Shown here: piece by piece, positions 26,326 to 35,482 of the stretch
How the letters are laid out: every line of letters begins with the position of its first letter
How positions within the stretch are numbered: the stretch's first letter is position 1
DNA from: CAISDA01 sp050258555
GTDB taxonomy: Bacteria; Bacteroidota; Ignavibacteria; UBA10030; UBA8401
NCBI GenBank assembly: GCA_050258555.1
Contig: JBLMZA010000128.1
Span: 9,866 to 73,865, forward strand
Direction of reading: 5' to 3'
DNA: 64,000 nucleotides
Made by a program: the position numbers and the translations under genes
The notes under the pieces: model-generated
Told to the model about the DNA's origin: nothing
The model's database searches: none
The model's input: the letters and a program-made list of their open reading frames with translations, nothing else

Positions 26326-28751
26326 TCAAGCCTTATCTGCAGATCGTCTGCAAGCTTATAAAACGCACCGACCCACTCTTGCACGGCGGTGTCATTTTCA
26401 GCTTTCTCCTTCATGACCGGGAACTGCTTGTGCCACATGTAAAAGAGCATGTTCTGCGCCTTCCACAGATTCACGTCGATACCGAGCGTTTTCAGCGTTT
26501 CGATGGTTGTCTGGAGCTCCTTCATCACCGCTTCATTCATCGGCATCATCATCAGTGTTTCCATGAGGCGGTTGATCCGTTTTTCGGCGGCATAACTGAG
26601 CCCCTCTTTGTCGAGCGGGACATTCCACTTTTTCGTCTCTTCATCCATGTTCCGGAATTTGTCCGGATCGATCGCCTCTTCGCTCTCGAGCATCTGCTTG
26701 AGGTCCTGATTGACGGTGTATTGCACCGCCATGGTATAGGCCGTCGGCAGGGGCATCATCGACTCGCGCATCGCCTGCATGATCGGATAATTGATCTGAT
26801 AGACCTGCCGGAACGAGGTCTCGATGTCCTTGAGCGCGGATTCGGTGATCTTCAGGAAGACTTTGCGCGTCTCGTCCTTGAACAGATGCCAGATCGTGTA
26901 GCTGTGGTTGCCGAACTGTGCATCGAGACCGGTCATGACTTCGGCGACATTCAGCTTGGCGAAGGCGTCTTTCATCTGCGTCTTCATCTCCTCGAACCTC
27001 GCGTCGCCTTCATAGCTCCGCACGCCTCCGATCACGTTGTGATCGCCCATGTGGATGAATCCGAAGCTGATCGCGCTCTCATCCTGTATGATCCTCGATT
27101 TCAGCAGTGCCTTGCCCACGACCATCTTCCACTTGCCGGCCTCCAGCTTCTCGACCGATTCCTCCGTCGCCTCATACGAATACATGATATGGCGGTCTTC
27201 GGTCCCATCGAAGAGCGCGGAGATCGCGTAATGCGCGGCCACGCGGTAGAAATCGATCACCGACGGCTTCACATACAGTTCGTAGGCGCGCGCCGCGGTG
27301 CCGAGTTCCGGAATGTTGCTCGGGATTTCCTTCAGGCGCTTCACGAACTCCGGCTCGAGGTCGATGCCGAGCGCCTCTTTCGCCAGCTGGATCACGCGTG
27401 CGGCATACAGGATTACCTGGACGGTCTCGATGCCCGAGACTTCGTCGAAAAACCAGCCGCAGCTCGTGTACATCAGGAGCGCATGCCGCTCGATCTCAAG
27501 CAGCGTCAGCAGCTTCGACCGGTCGGCCGGCGAAAGCTCACCCTTCATGTTTCGCGAAAGGAAGGCGTCGACATTCTCCTGGCTCCTGTCGAGAATGACG
27601 CTGATGTAATCGTTGCGGAGCGCCCATGGATCGGCCCCATATTTTTTCGCCGCCTTTTCATACATGGGAATGACAGTGTCCCTCAGCCAGTCGAGCGCGG
27701 CGCGAAGCGGCGCCCTCCACTGCTGGTTCCACCCCTGTCGGCCCGAGTTGCACCCGCAGTCGCTTCTCCAGCGCTCGACGCCGTGTGCGCAGCTCCACGA
27801 GGTATCTTCGTTGATCTCCACCTGAGTGGTCGGCGGGAATTTCTCGAGGTATTCACCGTAGATTGTCACATCGGCCAGATTGCCGGCTTCGATCGTATGC
27901 AGACAGTAGGCCAGGGCCATGTCGCCGTAGCGGGCATGATGCCCGTATGTCTCGCCGTCGGTGGCGATATGCACCAATTGCGGCGAATCATCCCCTTCGC
28001 GGAACGAGGCCATGAGCCGGTTCACGAAGTTGTCGCCGCTTTTGAGCATGTCGCCGAACGACAGGTCATGGGAGACGGGGCCGTCGTAGAAAAAGAGCAC
28101 GATCTCCTTTCCCGACGGCAGCACGCACAGATACGGCATCTTCGGATCGATGCTGGCATCGGGTGTGTCGGTCCAGGCATCATCCGGATCTTCGATCTTT
28201 TTGACGCGCCGGGCCTGATGCGGCGCAAGGATCGTGTAGCGGATGCCCTGCTCGGCAAGCATCTCGAGCGTCTCATTGTCGACTGCGGTCTCGGCAAGCC
28301 ACATCGCCTCGGGCTCCCGCTTGAAGCGGTGCACGAAGTCGGCCTTGCCCCAGATCACCTGCGTGCGTTTGTCGTTCGTATTGGCAAGGGGCATGATGAT
28401 GTGGTTGTACACCTGCGCGATGGCCGAACCGTGGCCGCTGAAATACTTCATGCTTTCCTTGTCGGCTTCAAGGACCGCCGCATACACATCGGGCGAGAAT
28501 GTCTGCATCCACGACAGAAGCGTCGGGCCGAAGTTGAAGCTCATGTGCGCGTAATTGTTGACGATGTCGGTGATCTTCCGGTCCTCGGCCATGATGCGCG
28601 ATGCGGTGTTCGGAGCATACGACTCGGCTGTGATGCGCTCGTTCCAGTCACGGTACGGATAGGCGGAATCCTGCACCTCGATCTTCTCAAGCCAGGGATT
28701 CTCCCTCGGCGGCTGATAGAAGTGCCCGTGTATGCAGATATATTTGTTCAT
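26322..28751 (-). CDS. GH57 glycoside hydrolase with DUF3536 domain
   Basis: 809 residues, predicted cytoplasmic. The start MNKYICIHGHFYQPPRENPW is the GH57 H-x-H-F-Y-Q-P motif, preceded by AGGAG; a 19-codon longer frame has no site. Another conserved stretch is ATDGETYGHHARYGDM. The C-terminal half (about 430-800) matches DUF3536, which accompanies this subgroup. Members act on alpha-glucans, but the exact substrate is not established. It sits between treS and treY, overlapping the latter, which ties it to glycogen/maltodextrin turnover. Confidence 0.9.
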   Translation of the reverse strand: MNKYICIHGHFYQPPRENPWLEKIEVQDSAYPYRDWNERITAESYAPNTASRIMAEDRKITDIVNNYAHMSFNFGPTLLSWMQTFSPDVYAAVLEADKESMKYFSGHGSAIAQVYNHIIMPLANTNDKRTQVIWGKADFVHRFKREPEAMWLAETAVDNETLEMLAEQGIRYTILAPHQARRVKKIEDPDDAWTDTPDASIDPKMPYLCVLPSGKEIVLFFYDGPVSHDLSFGDMLKSGDNFVNRLMASFREGDDSPQLVHIATDGETYGHHARYGDMALAYCLHTIEAGNLADVTIYGEYLEKFPPTTQVEINEDTSWSCAHGVERWRSDCGCNSGRQGWNQQWRAPLRAALDWLRDTVIPMYEKAAKKYGADPWALRNDYISVILDRSQENVDAFLSRNMKGELSPADRSKLLTLLEIERHALLMYTSCGWFFDEVSGIETVQVILYAARVIQLAKEALGIDLEPEFVKRLKEIPSNIPELGTAARAYELYVKPSVIDFYRVAAHYAISALFDGTEDRHIMYSYEATEESVEKLEAGKWKMVVGKALLKSRIIQDESAISFGFIHMGDHNVIGGVRSYEGDARFEEMKTQMKDAFAKLNVAEVMTGLDAQFGNHSYTIWHLFKDETRKVFLKITESALKDIETSFRQVYQINYPIMQAMRESMMPLPTAYTMAVQYTVNQDLKQMLESEEAIDPDKFRNMDEETKKWNVPLDKEGLSYAAEKRINRLMETLMMMPMNEAVMKELQTTIETLKTLGIDVNLWKAQNMLFYMWHKQFPVMKEKAENDTAVQEWVGAFYKLADDLQIRLE

Positions 28752-28804
28752 GGTCTCCTGTCTTTCTGTCGGTAAAGGGACGCGGGCTCCTCCGCCCTGG
28801 CGCT

Positions 28805-31800
28805 TCATGCGTGTGCATCATGCGTCTGTTCCTGCATCACTTCCTCCGCCTCCGGCGTGATCTGCCCCACCAGGAAAGCCAGTGCATTGAGCGGCGTCGA
28901 GAGCTTCTGGGGACGCTTGCGGATGAAGTAATTCATTTCTTTCAGGAGCTTTTCCAGCAGATAAAACTTCAGCAGATATCCGATATCGTCGCGCGAGGCG
29001 GGAATCAGATTGTAGGGCTTCACGGTCTCATAGTATTCGCGCACGAAGATCGTGCTCACCCACAGCCACCATTGCTTCGCATAGGGCTCGAGATAGGCGA
29101 TCTCTTCCGGACGCGTCGTCTTGTACTGATGGAAGCCGGTGTAGACCGCATAGTAGAACGACCAGACCATGCTGGCCACGTCGATCAGGGGCGATGCCTT
29201 CAGCTTGCGCTCGGCCAGCGACTGGTCCCAGGATCCTTCGAAATTGATGATCACGAAATCCTTGCCCGTGTAGTTCATCTGCGCGAGATGGTAATTGCCA
29301 TGCACGCGGATCTTCATGGCGTCGATCCTGCGCTCGAGCAGCGTGTGCACGAAGGCGAGCATGTCATTCTCGCCGGCGATGACCGTCTTCAGCGCCGCTT
29401 CATTGCCGTTTTCAAAGAGCGCGGCATTGCGGCGCATCTCGCGCAGCGTCGTCTTGATGAGATTCCGTCCCGACTGATAGAGCGAACGCTGATAGAGATT
29501 CGAAAAATGCTCGGGGGTGAACGCCGGATCGTACAGCATCGCGCTCATGGCCGCATGGAGCTCGCCCGTCCGTTTACCGAGCAATCGGATGGTCTCCGCA
29601 TAGATGATCTTGGTCAGCTCTGTGGTCTCCACGTCGATGTCGTGCGTCTCCTGGGGACTGAAGATCGTGCGTCCCGGGATGTAGGCCACTTCCTCGGCTT
29701 CGTTTTTCGTGATCACATTGTCGAAATAATTCTTGATCGAATCGAGCACCAGCGTCCAGGCATCGCCCTGATTGGCTACATAGTCCTTGAGCAGGCAGAG
29801 CGAGACCGGCTCCGTGCCCGGATGACGATAGTTGGCTTCGCCGACATAGGGCGGGATGTTCGTGTATGTGCCGCGCTGCCCGAGCGTCTTCAGCATTTCG
29901 ATGCCGGGATTGACGCCCTCCTCGAGCCGCCGATAGAGCTTCACGGCGATCGCTCCTCCGTAGATGAGCTGGCTCAGGTTGTCATCGGTCGACAGCAGCG
30001 TGCTTGCCACCGTCGAGGCATCGGCGCCGGCAAGATCCCGCACGCGCTTATCGACCATGCAGACGACCTCGCCGCTGCGCGTCTTCACATGCACCGAATG
30101 CGTCAGCGCGGCAAAGAGCACGCGCCGGAAATGCTCGTCATACACCCCGTCGTAGAGCAGGTATTCCTCATCGCGCACGAAGACGCGCGCGATGACCGTC
30201 TTCGGATATTCCTTGTGCACCCGCTCGGCCTTCTCGCCCGTGGCTGCCGCCAGAGGCAGAAGATAGTACTCATGCGCCTTGTAGAAATTATGGATGCGGA
30301 GCACGAGCATGACCTCCTCCGACGTTCCGTCGGTCAGCGGGATCACATCCGAGATCGTCACTTCCTGAAACTCGTTCTCCTTGCCCTCCATCCATTCGAG
30401 CTGCTTGATGTAGCCGGGAAGCACATTCTCCTCGAACAGTTCCTGGTCCACGCCTTTGAAGACGTCCTTCCATGCGTGCGGCACGCGCAGCTCGGGAATC
30501 GGACGCTCGGCGGCCTCGTCGGTCATCACCTCGCGCTTCTCTTTCGACATGATGAACCAGTAATAATCATACCCGTTCATTGTGAGCATGTAGGAGCCGC
30601 TTTTGACGACGGGGAACTTGTTCCGGCTGAAGGCTTCGATCGGCGTATAGCCGACGTACTTCTCAAGGTCGATTTCCACGACCTGCGAATAGCGCGAAAG
30701 GTTCGCCACGACGAGAATCGCATCGCCCTCGTAGCAGCGGATGAAGGCGAGCACCTTCGTATTGGCCGCGGTGAGGAATTCGATCGAACCGCGGCTGAAC
30801 TCCTTGTGGCTCTTGCGGAGCGCCACCGCGCGCTTCATCCACCACAGAAGCGACGAGGGATTGCGCGTCTGCACGTCGGTGTTGACCGCCTCGTAGTGGT
30901 ATTCCGGATCGATGATGACGGGAAGATAGAGCTTCTGCGGATTGGCTTCCGAAAATCCCGCGTTGCGGTCCGAGCTCCACTGCATGGGCGTGCGCACGCC
31001 GTTGCGGTCGCCGAGATAGTAGTTGTCCCCCATGCCGATCTCGTCGCCGTAGTAAATGATCGGCGTGCCGGGAAAGGAAAAGAGCAGGATGTTCAGCAGT
31101 TCGATCTTCCGCCGGTTGTTCTCCACAAGCGGCGCGAGCCTCCGGCGTATGCCGAGGTTGATGCGCGCGCGCTTGTCCTTGGCGTAATAGCGGTACATGT
31201 AGTCGCGCTCTTCATCGGTCACCATCTCGAGCGTCAGTTCGTCGTGGTTGCGCAGAAAGATCGCCCACTGGCAGTTCTCCGGAATCTGCGGCGTCTGCTC
31301 GATGATGTCGGTGATCGGAAACCGGTCCTCCATCTGTATGGACATGTAGATGCGCGGCATGAGCGGGAAATGGAACGCCATATGGCATTCGTCTCCGTCG
31401 CCGAAATACGCCACCGCATCCTCCGGCCACTGGTTGGCTTCCGCCAGGAGCATCTTGTTCGGGAATGACGAGTGAACATGCTCGTTGAGCGTTTTCAGAA
31501 ACGCATGCGTCTCCGGAAGGTTCTCGCAGTTGGTGCCTTCGCGCTCATAGAGATACGGAACCGCATCGAGCCTCAGGCCGTCGACCCCGAGGTTGAACCA
31601 GTAGTCGACCACGTCGAAGCATTCCTTGTGCACCTCGGGATTGTCGAAGTTCAGATCGGGCTGATGCGAATAAAAGCGGTGCCAGTAATACGCCTTGGCG
31701 ATCGGATCGTACGTCCAGTTCGAGATCTCGTAGTCGCGGAAGATGATGCGCGCCTCCCGGTACTTGTCAGCGGTGTCGCTCCAGACGTAGAAGTCGCGCT

Positions 31801-32191
31801 CGATCGAGCCCGGAGGCGCAAAGCGCGCGCGCTTGAAAAACGCATGCTGATCGGATGTGTGATTGAGCACAAGCTCGGTGATGACTTTCAGGTTCCGCCT
31901 GTGCGCTTCATAAATGAATTCCTTGAAATCGTCCATCATTCCGTAATCGGAATGAATGCCGTAATAATCGGCGATGTCGTACCCGTCATCCTTGAGCGGC
32001 GATGGATAAAACGGCAGTATCCAGATTGCCGTCACACCGAGGTTTTCAAGATAGTCGAGCTTTTCAATGAGTCCTCTGAAATCTCCGATGCCGTCGTTGT
32101 TGCTGTCCTTGAACGCTTTGATGTGAACCTGATAGATGACGGCGTCTTTGTACCACAATGGATCCGGTGTTTTCGCTGTTGAATCGGCCAT
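28805..32191 (-). CDS. treS: Trehalose synthase (TreS) fused to a degenerate maltokinase domain
   Basis: 1128 residues. The N-terminal 560 residues are GH13 TreS, which interconverts maltose and trehalose: Asp209 (LRLDAVPYL), Glu251 (LLAEANQWPED) and FLRNHDELTLE are intact. The C-terminal part is the maltokinase-like domain usually fused to TreS, which makes maltose 1-phosphate. The catalytic motif normally HGDYHLGQ reads HGNYHLAQ (Asn966, codon 29294-29296), and the metal-binding DFEGEP reads NFEGSW (Asn983, codon 29243-29245). Both aspartates are lost, so kinase activity is unlikely. GGAGGAGAG precedes the ATG. No GlgE gene, the usual consumer of maltose 1-phosphate, is in the window. It lies in line with the SDR, GH57 and treY genes. 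Confidence 0.93.
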   Translation of the reverse strand: MADSTAKTPDPLWYKDAVIYQVHIKAFKDSNNDGIGDFRGLIEKLDYLENLGVTAIWILPFYPSPLKDDGYDIADYYGIHSDYGMMDDFKEFIYEAHRRNLKVITELVLNHTSDQHAFFKRARFAPPGSIERDFYVWSDTADKYREARIIFRDYEISNWTYDPIAKAYYWHRFYSHQPDLNFDNPEVHKECFDVVDYWFNLGVDGLRLDAVPYLYEREGTNCENLPETHAFLKTLNEHVHSSFPNKMLLAEANQWPEDAVAYFGDGDECHMAFHFPLMPRIYMSIQMEDRFPITDIIEQTPQIPENCQWAIFLRNHDELTLEMVTDEERDYMYRYYAKDKRARINLGIRRRLAPLVENNRRKIELLNILLFSFPGTPIIYYGDEIGMGDNYYLGDRNGVRTPMQWSSDRNAGFSEANPQKLYLPVIIDPEYHYEAVNTDVQTRNPSSLLWWMKRAVALRKSHKEFSRGSIEFLTAANTKVLAFIRCYEGDAILVVANLSRYSQVVEIDLEKYVGYTPIEAFSRNKFPVVKSGSYMLTMNGYDYYWFIMSKEKREVMTDEAAERPIPELRVPHAWKDVFKGVDQELFEENVLPGYIKQLEWMEGKENEFQEVTISDVIPLTDGTSEEVMLVLRIHNFYKAHEYYLLPLAAATGEKAERVHKEYPKTVIARVFVRDEEYLLYDGVYDEHFRRVLFAALTHSVHVKTRSGEVVCMVDKRVRDLAGADASTVASTLLSTDDNLSQLIYGGAIAVKLYRRLEEGVNPGIEMLKTLGQRGTYTNIPPYVGEANYRHPGTEPVSLCLLKDYVANQGDAWTLVLDSIKNYFDNVITKNEAEEVAYIPGRTIFSPQETHDIDVETTELTKIIYAETIRLLGKRTGELHAAMSAMLYDPAFTPEHFSNLYQRSLYQSGRNLIKTTLREMRRNAALFENGNEAALKTVIAGENDMLAFVHTLLERRIDAMKIRVHGNYHLAQMNYTGKDFVIINFEGSWDQSLAERKLKASPLIDVASMVWSFYYAVYTGFHQYKTTRPEEIAYLEPYAKQWWLWVSTIFVREYYETVKPYNLIPASRDDIGYLLKFYLLEKLLKEMNYFIRKRPQKLSTPLNALAFLVGQITPEAEEVMQEQTHDAHA

Positions 32192-32226
32192 GCCTCTCTC
32201 CTCCACACTTCAAAAGTAAGAACCTC

Positions 32227-33102
32227 TCACGCATTCACCACTTCGCCGCCGTTCGGATGAATCACCTGGCTTGTCATATACGATGCGTCGTCGCTTGCCA
32301 GAAAGACGAATGCGGGCGCGACTTCGCTCGGCTGGCCCGGACGGCCAAGCGGCGTGTCCTTGCCGAAATTCTCCACCTTTTCTTCGGAGAACGTCGACGG
32401 GATGAGCGGCGTCCAGATCGGACCCGGCGCCACGGCGTTCACACGGATGCCCTTCGGCGCAAGATTCTTGCCGAGAGATCGGGTAAAGGCGGTGATCGCT
32501 CCCTTCGACGACGAGTAGTCGAGCAGCTCCTGGCTGCCTCGGTAGGCGGTAACACTCGTGGAGTTCACGATCGCGTCGCCTTCGTGCATGTGGCCGACGC
32601 ACTCCTGGACGAGATAGAACATGGAAAAAATATTCGTGCGGAACGTCCGCTCCATGACCTCCATGTCCATCTCCTCGATCGACTTCTCGGGATGCTGCTC
32701 GGCGGCGTTGTTGATCAGGATGTTGATCTTGCCGAAGCGTTCGATGGTCCTCCGCACAATGCGCGCGCAGAATTCCCTCTCGCCGATATCGCCGGCCAGA
32801 AGCAGACACTCGCGGCCTTCCTTCTTGACCATGTCGCGCGTTTCTTCGGCATCCCGGTGGTTCTCGTGATAGACGATCGCGACATCGGCGCCTTCGCGCG
32901 CGAAATGCACCGCGATCGACCGTCCGATGCCCGAATCGCCGCCGGTGATGATGGCCACCTTGTGCATCAGCTTTCCGCTGCCCTTGTATCCATGCCGGAT
33001 CACCTCGGGCTCCGGATGCATCCGGTGCTGCTCGCCGTGCGATTCTTTCTGCTGCCGCTGCGGCGGCACATGCGCGGGTTTCCTTGTTGACGTCGTTGCC
33101 AT
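32227..33102 (-). CDS. SDR-family oxidoreductase (YghA/general stress type)
   Basis: 291 residues. A 45-residue polar N-terminal extension (PQRQQKESHGEQHRMHPEPE) is typical of the stress-induced SDR subgroup that includes B. subtilis GsiB-neighbour YdaD/YhdF and E. coli YghA. The Rossmann fold shows TGGDSGIGRSIAVHFAREGA, INNAAEQHPE and the catalytic Ser-Tyr-Lys (STSVTAY, then YSSSKGA). It should reduce or oxidise a small alcohol or aldehyde with NAD(P). AAAGGAG is best spaced for the chosen ATG (MATTST); a slightly earlier ATG is possible. It is the first gene of the treS-GH57-treY group. Confidence 0.93.
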   Translation of the reverse strand: MATTSTRKPAHVPPQRQQKESHGEQHRMHPEPEVIRHGYKGSGKLMHKVAIITGGDSGIGRSIAVHFAREGADVAIVYHENHRDAEETRDMVKKEGRECLLLAGDIGEREFCARIVRRTIERFGKINILINNAAEQHPEKSIEEMDMEVMERTFRTNIFSMFYLVQECVGHMHEGDAIVNSTSVTAYRGSQELLDYSSSKGAITAFTRSLGKNLAPKGIRVNAVAPGPIWTPLIPSTFSEEKVENFGKDTPLGRPGQPSEVAPAFVFLASDDASYMTSQVIHPNGGEVVNA

Positions 33103-33330
33103 GCTCTTCATGCTCCTTTCCGACGGCTCCGCCCTTTCGGCCACATGCGCATACAGTGCTTCAATGCGGCGTACGAAACGGCGCCTTCATGAACGCTCAG
33201 AATATCATGAACATAAAACCGGAGTCTTGCCTGCGACGATACGATGAATCAGGACCCTGCGAACTTCTCTTCCCGTACTGCGATGAAAAAAATGTGGAAT
33301 GCGGTGTTGTGTGCGATTTTATCTGTGTGC

Positions 33331-33359
33331 TATGTAGCGACTATTATTTACAAAGTCAA
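33331..33359 (-). promoter_or_regulatory. Putative promoter for the SDR-treS-GH57-treY genes
   Basis: On the minus strand TTGACT (33359-33354) and TACATA (33336-33331) are 17 bases apart. The boxes are AT-rich in a GC-rich genome. The -35 overlaps the end of the debranching enzyme gene. The leader would be about 220 bases; the stretch 33103-33330 otherwise shows no gene or hairpin. Confidence 0.4.
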
Positions 33360-35482
33360 GTGATTATTTTCGCCCGGCCGGCCGATTCCGAGTCGGCATG
33401 AGCCGCTGCAGCGCTTCCTTCTTCTTCCTGTGCGTCGGATGTCGTCTTCACCCAAGTGCGCAGGACCTCGGCCACGCTCCAGGCCTGCGCCACGCATCCG
33501 CGCGGCGTGAACGGCTCTTCCGCATCGAAGATTTCGCTGATCGAGCCGATGCAGGCTTCGTTCAGATGGTTCGAAAACTGTTCGAGGAACTTCCGCGCCT
33601 CCGCACGCCTGTCCCCGTTGACCTTGAGCCATGCATCGATGAACGGACCGATGAGCCATGCCCAGACGGTGCCCTGATGATAGGCCGCGTCGCGCGCGCG
33701 GAGATCGCCGAAGTACTTCGGCTTGTAGTCGGCTTCGCCCGGCGCCAGCGAGCGCAATCCCATCGGCGTAAGCAATCGCTCCTCGACCGTGGTCATGACC
33801 GGCGCCCAGCGGGCCTGATCGAGCACCGGATACGGCAGCGAGATCGAAAAGATCTGATTCGGCCTGAGCGAGGCATCATCCCCCTTCTCTCCGTCCACAA
33901 CATCGTACAGATAGCCCCCCTTCTCATACCAGAAGCGCTTATTGAACGATTCATACGCTCTCTGCGCATGGGCTTCCAGCTCTGCTGCCGCTTCGTCGCC
34001 GCGCTCCTCCTTGAGCCAGCCGATGAGCAGCCGCAGGGCGTTGTACCACAAGGCGTTGATCTCGACGGCCTTGCCGCGCCTCGGCGTGACCACCCAGCCT
34101 TCCACCTTCGCATCCATCCATGTGAGCTGATAGCCTTCCTGCCCCTGCTTCAGAAGCCCGTCTGCGGGATCGACGCCGATGCCGAACTTCGTTCCGCGCA
34201 AGTGATACTGCACGATCGACTCGAGCTTCGGAAGCACCTGTTTCAGCGTCTCGCGGTCCCCGGTTTCTTCCAGATACCTGTTGAGCGCATGAAAGAACCA
34301 CAGCGTCGCATCGGCCGTGTGATACAATCCCTCTTTTTCCCCTTCCGGAAACAGATTCGGGATCAATCCCTCGTTCACATAATGCGCGAACGTCCTGAGG
34401 ATCCATCCGGCTTCATGCATGCGCCCGGTGGTGAGCGTGAGTCCCTCGAGGCTGATCATGGTGTCGCGGCCCCAGTCCGTGAACCAGTGATAGCCGGCGA
34501 TGACCGTGCGGACTTCATCGCCCGAAGCATGCGCGCGCGCGGCATCTTCCACGCGGCCTGCGGGCGTAATGATGAACTGATCGGCCGCCATCACGAGTTC
34601 GGCTGCGAAGCCCGTCTGCGCGGGTTTCTTGGCGATGCCGAGAATGCGCTTGCGCCGTTCGCGCTCGGCCGTCATGGTTTCCGTCGGATTCAGCGCTTCG
34701 ATGATCGACCATTGCTCTGTCGAGGCGACGAGCGTGGCGGGCTTGTTTTCCGAAATCTCGGCGGTGAAATATCCGGCGCTCCAGAGCAGTCCGCGCGAAT
34801 CGTAACCGCGTTCGGCTTCGATCCGGTAAAACACTTCGCGCAGCGTCCCCTTGTCCGAGACGAACGTCGCATGTTCGCCGTGCATCAGCATGCGAAGCGG
34901 CGGCAGCCCCTGATCCGATGATCCGATCTCGTAGTGATCGCCGGTGACCGTGAGCACATACGGTTCGTGCAGTTTCGATGAGACCGCCGATTCGTGCGAG
35001 CGGAAATGCATCGACGGCCGCAGCTCAAGCCGTACGGATCCCGGATGGGGATTGGCCACGAGCTCGTACGACACGTGGACCGTGTTCTGCATATGCAGCA
35101 TGACGATATGCTTGTCGATGATGACGCCGTCGAGTTCATAGCGCCACACGGGCAGTCCGTGTTCGAGACGGAAGCCGGTCAGATGTCCTGCGCCCGGAAA
35201 TTCCATGACGCTCTCGGCACGCTGTTCGGCGCCGATATGCAGAATGGCGCCGCCCGGCAGCACCACCTGCTCCGACAGATGATTGAGCATCACGATGCGT
35301 CCGAATGGTGACGGCAATGCGGCGATCAATGCGCCGTGATAGCGCCGCGTCACGATCCCGGAGATCGAGCCCGAGGCATAGCCTCCCAGACCGTTCGTGA
35401 CGAGCCATTCGCGCGTCAGCAAGGGCTCCGTGCCGGTCTCACCCACGCCCATCCAGGGCATTGTCCGCGTGTGTTCAGGCAT
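33356..35482 (-). CDS. Glycogen debranching enzyme (amylo-alpha-1,6-glucosidase type)
   Basis: 708 residues. The N-terminal beta domain begins EWLVTNGLGGYASGSISGIV with RRYHGALIAALPSP, the standard start of archaeal/bacterial GDE proteins. The C-terminal (alpha/alpha)6 barrel carries YHWFTDWGRDTMISLEGLTL and GVDPADGLLKQGQEGYQLTWMDAK-type sequence with the catalytic acids. It removes alpha-1,6 branches from glycogen, giving linear maltodextrins for TreY/TreZ. AAGGAG precedes the ATG, which lies 8 bases inside the treZ end. The frame stays open 28 codons further up but without a ribosome site. Confidence 0.94.
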   Translation of the reverse strand: MPEHTRTMPWMGVGETGTEPLLTREWLVTNGLGGYASGSISGIVTRRYHGALIAALPSPFGRIVMLNHLSEQVVLPGGAILHIGAEQRAESVMEFPGAGHLTGFRLEHGLPVWRYELDGVIIDKHIVMLHMQNTVHVSYELVANPHPGSVRLELRPSMHFRSHESAVSSKLHEPYVLTVTGDHYEIGSSDQGLPPLRMLMHGEHATFVSDKGTLREVFYRIEAERGYDSRGLLWSAGYFTAEISENKPATLVASTEQWSIIEALNPTETMTAERERRKRILGIAKKPAQTGFAAELVMAADQFIITPAGRVEDAARAHASGDEVRTVIAGYHWFTDWGRDTMISLEGLTLTTGRMHEAGWILRTFAHYVNEGLIPNLFPEGEKEGLYHTADATLWFFHALNRYLEETGDRETLKQVLPKLESIVQYHLRGTKFGIGVDPADGLLKQGQEGYQLTWMDAKVEGWVVTPRRGKAVEINALWYNALRLLIGWLKEERGDEAAAELEAHAQRAYESFNKRFWYEKGGYLYDVVDGEKGDDASLRPNQIFSISLPYPVLDQARWAPVMTTVEERLLTPMGLRSLAPGEADYKPKYFGDLRARDAAYHQGTVWAWLIGPFIDAWLKVNGDRRAEARKFLEQFSNHLNEACIGSISEIFDAEEPFTPRGCVAQAWSVAEVLRTWVKTTSDAQEEEGSAAAAHADSESAGRAKIIT

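Noticed and set aside
26379..31468. Long open frames opposite GH57 and treS (about 800 and 885 codons)
   Set aside because: They lie antisense to clear GH57 and GH13 genes, have no ribosome sites or domains, and reflect third-position GC bias.
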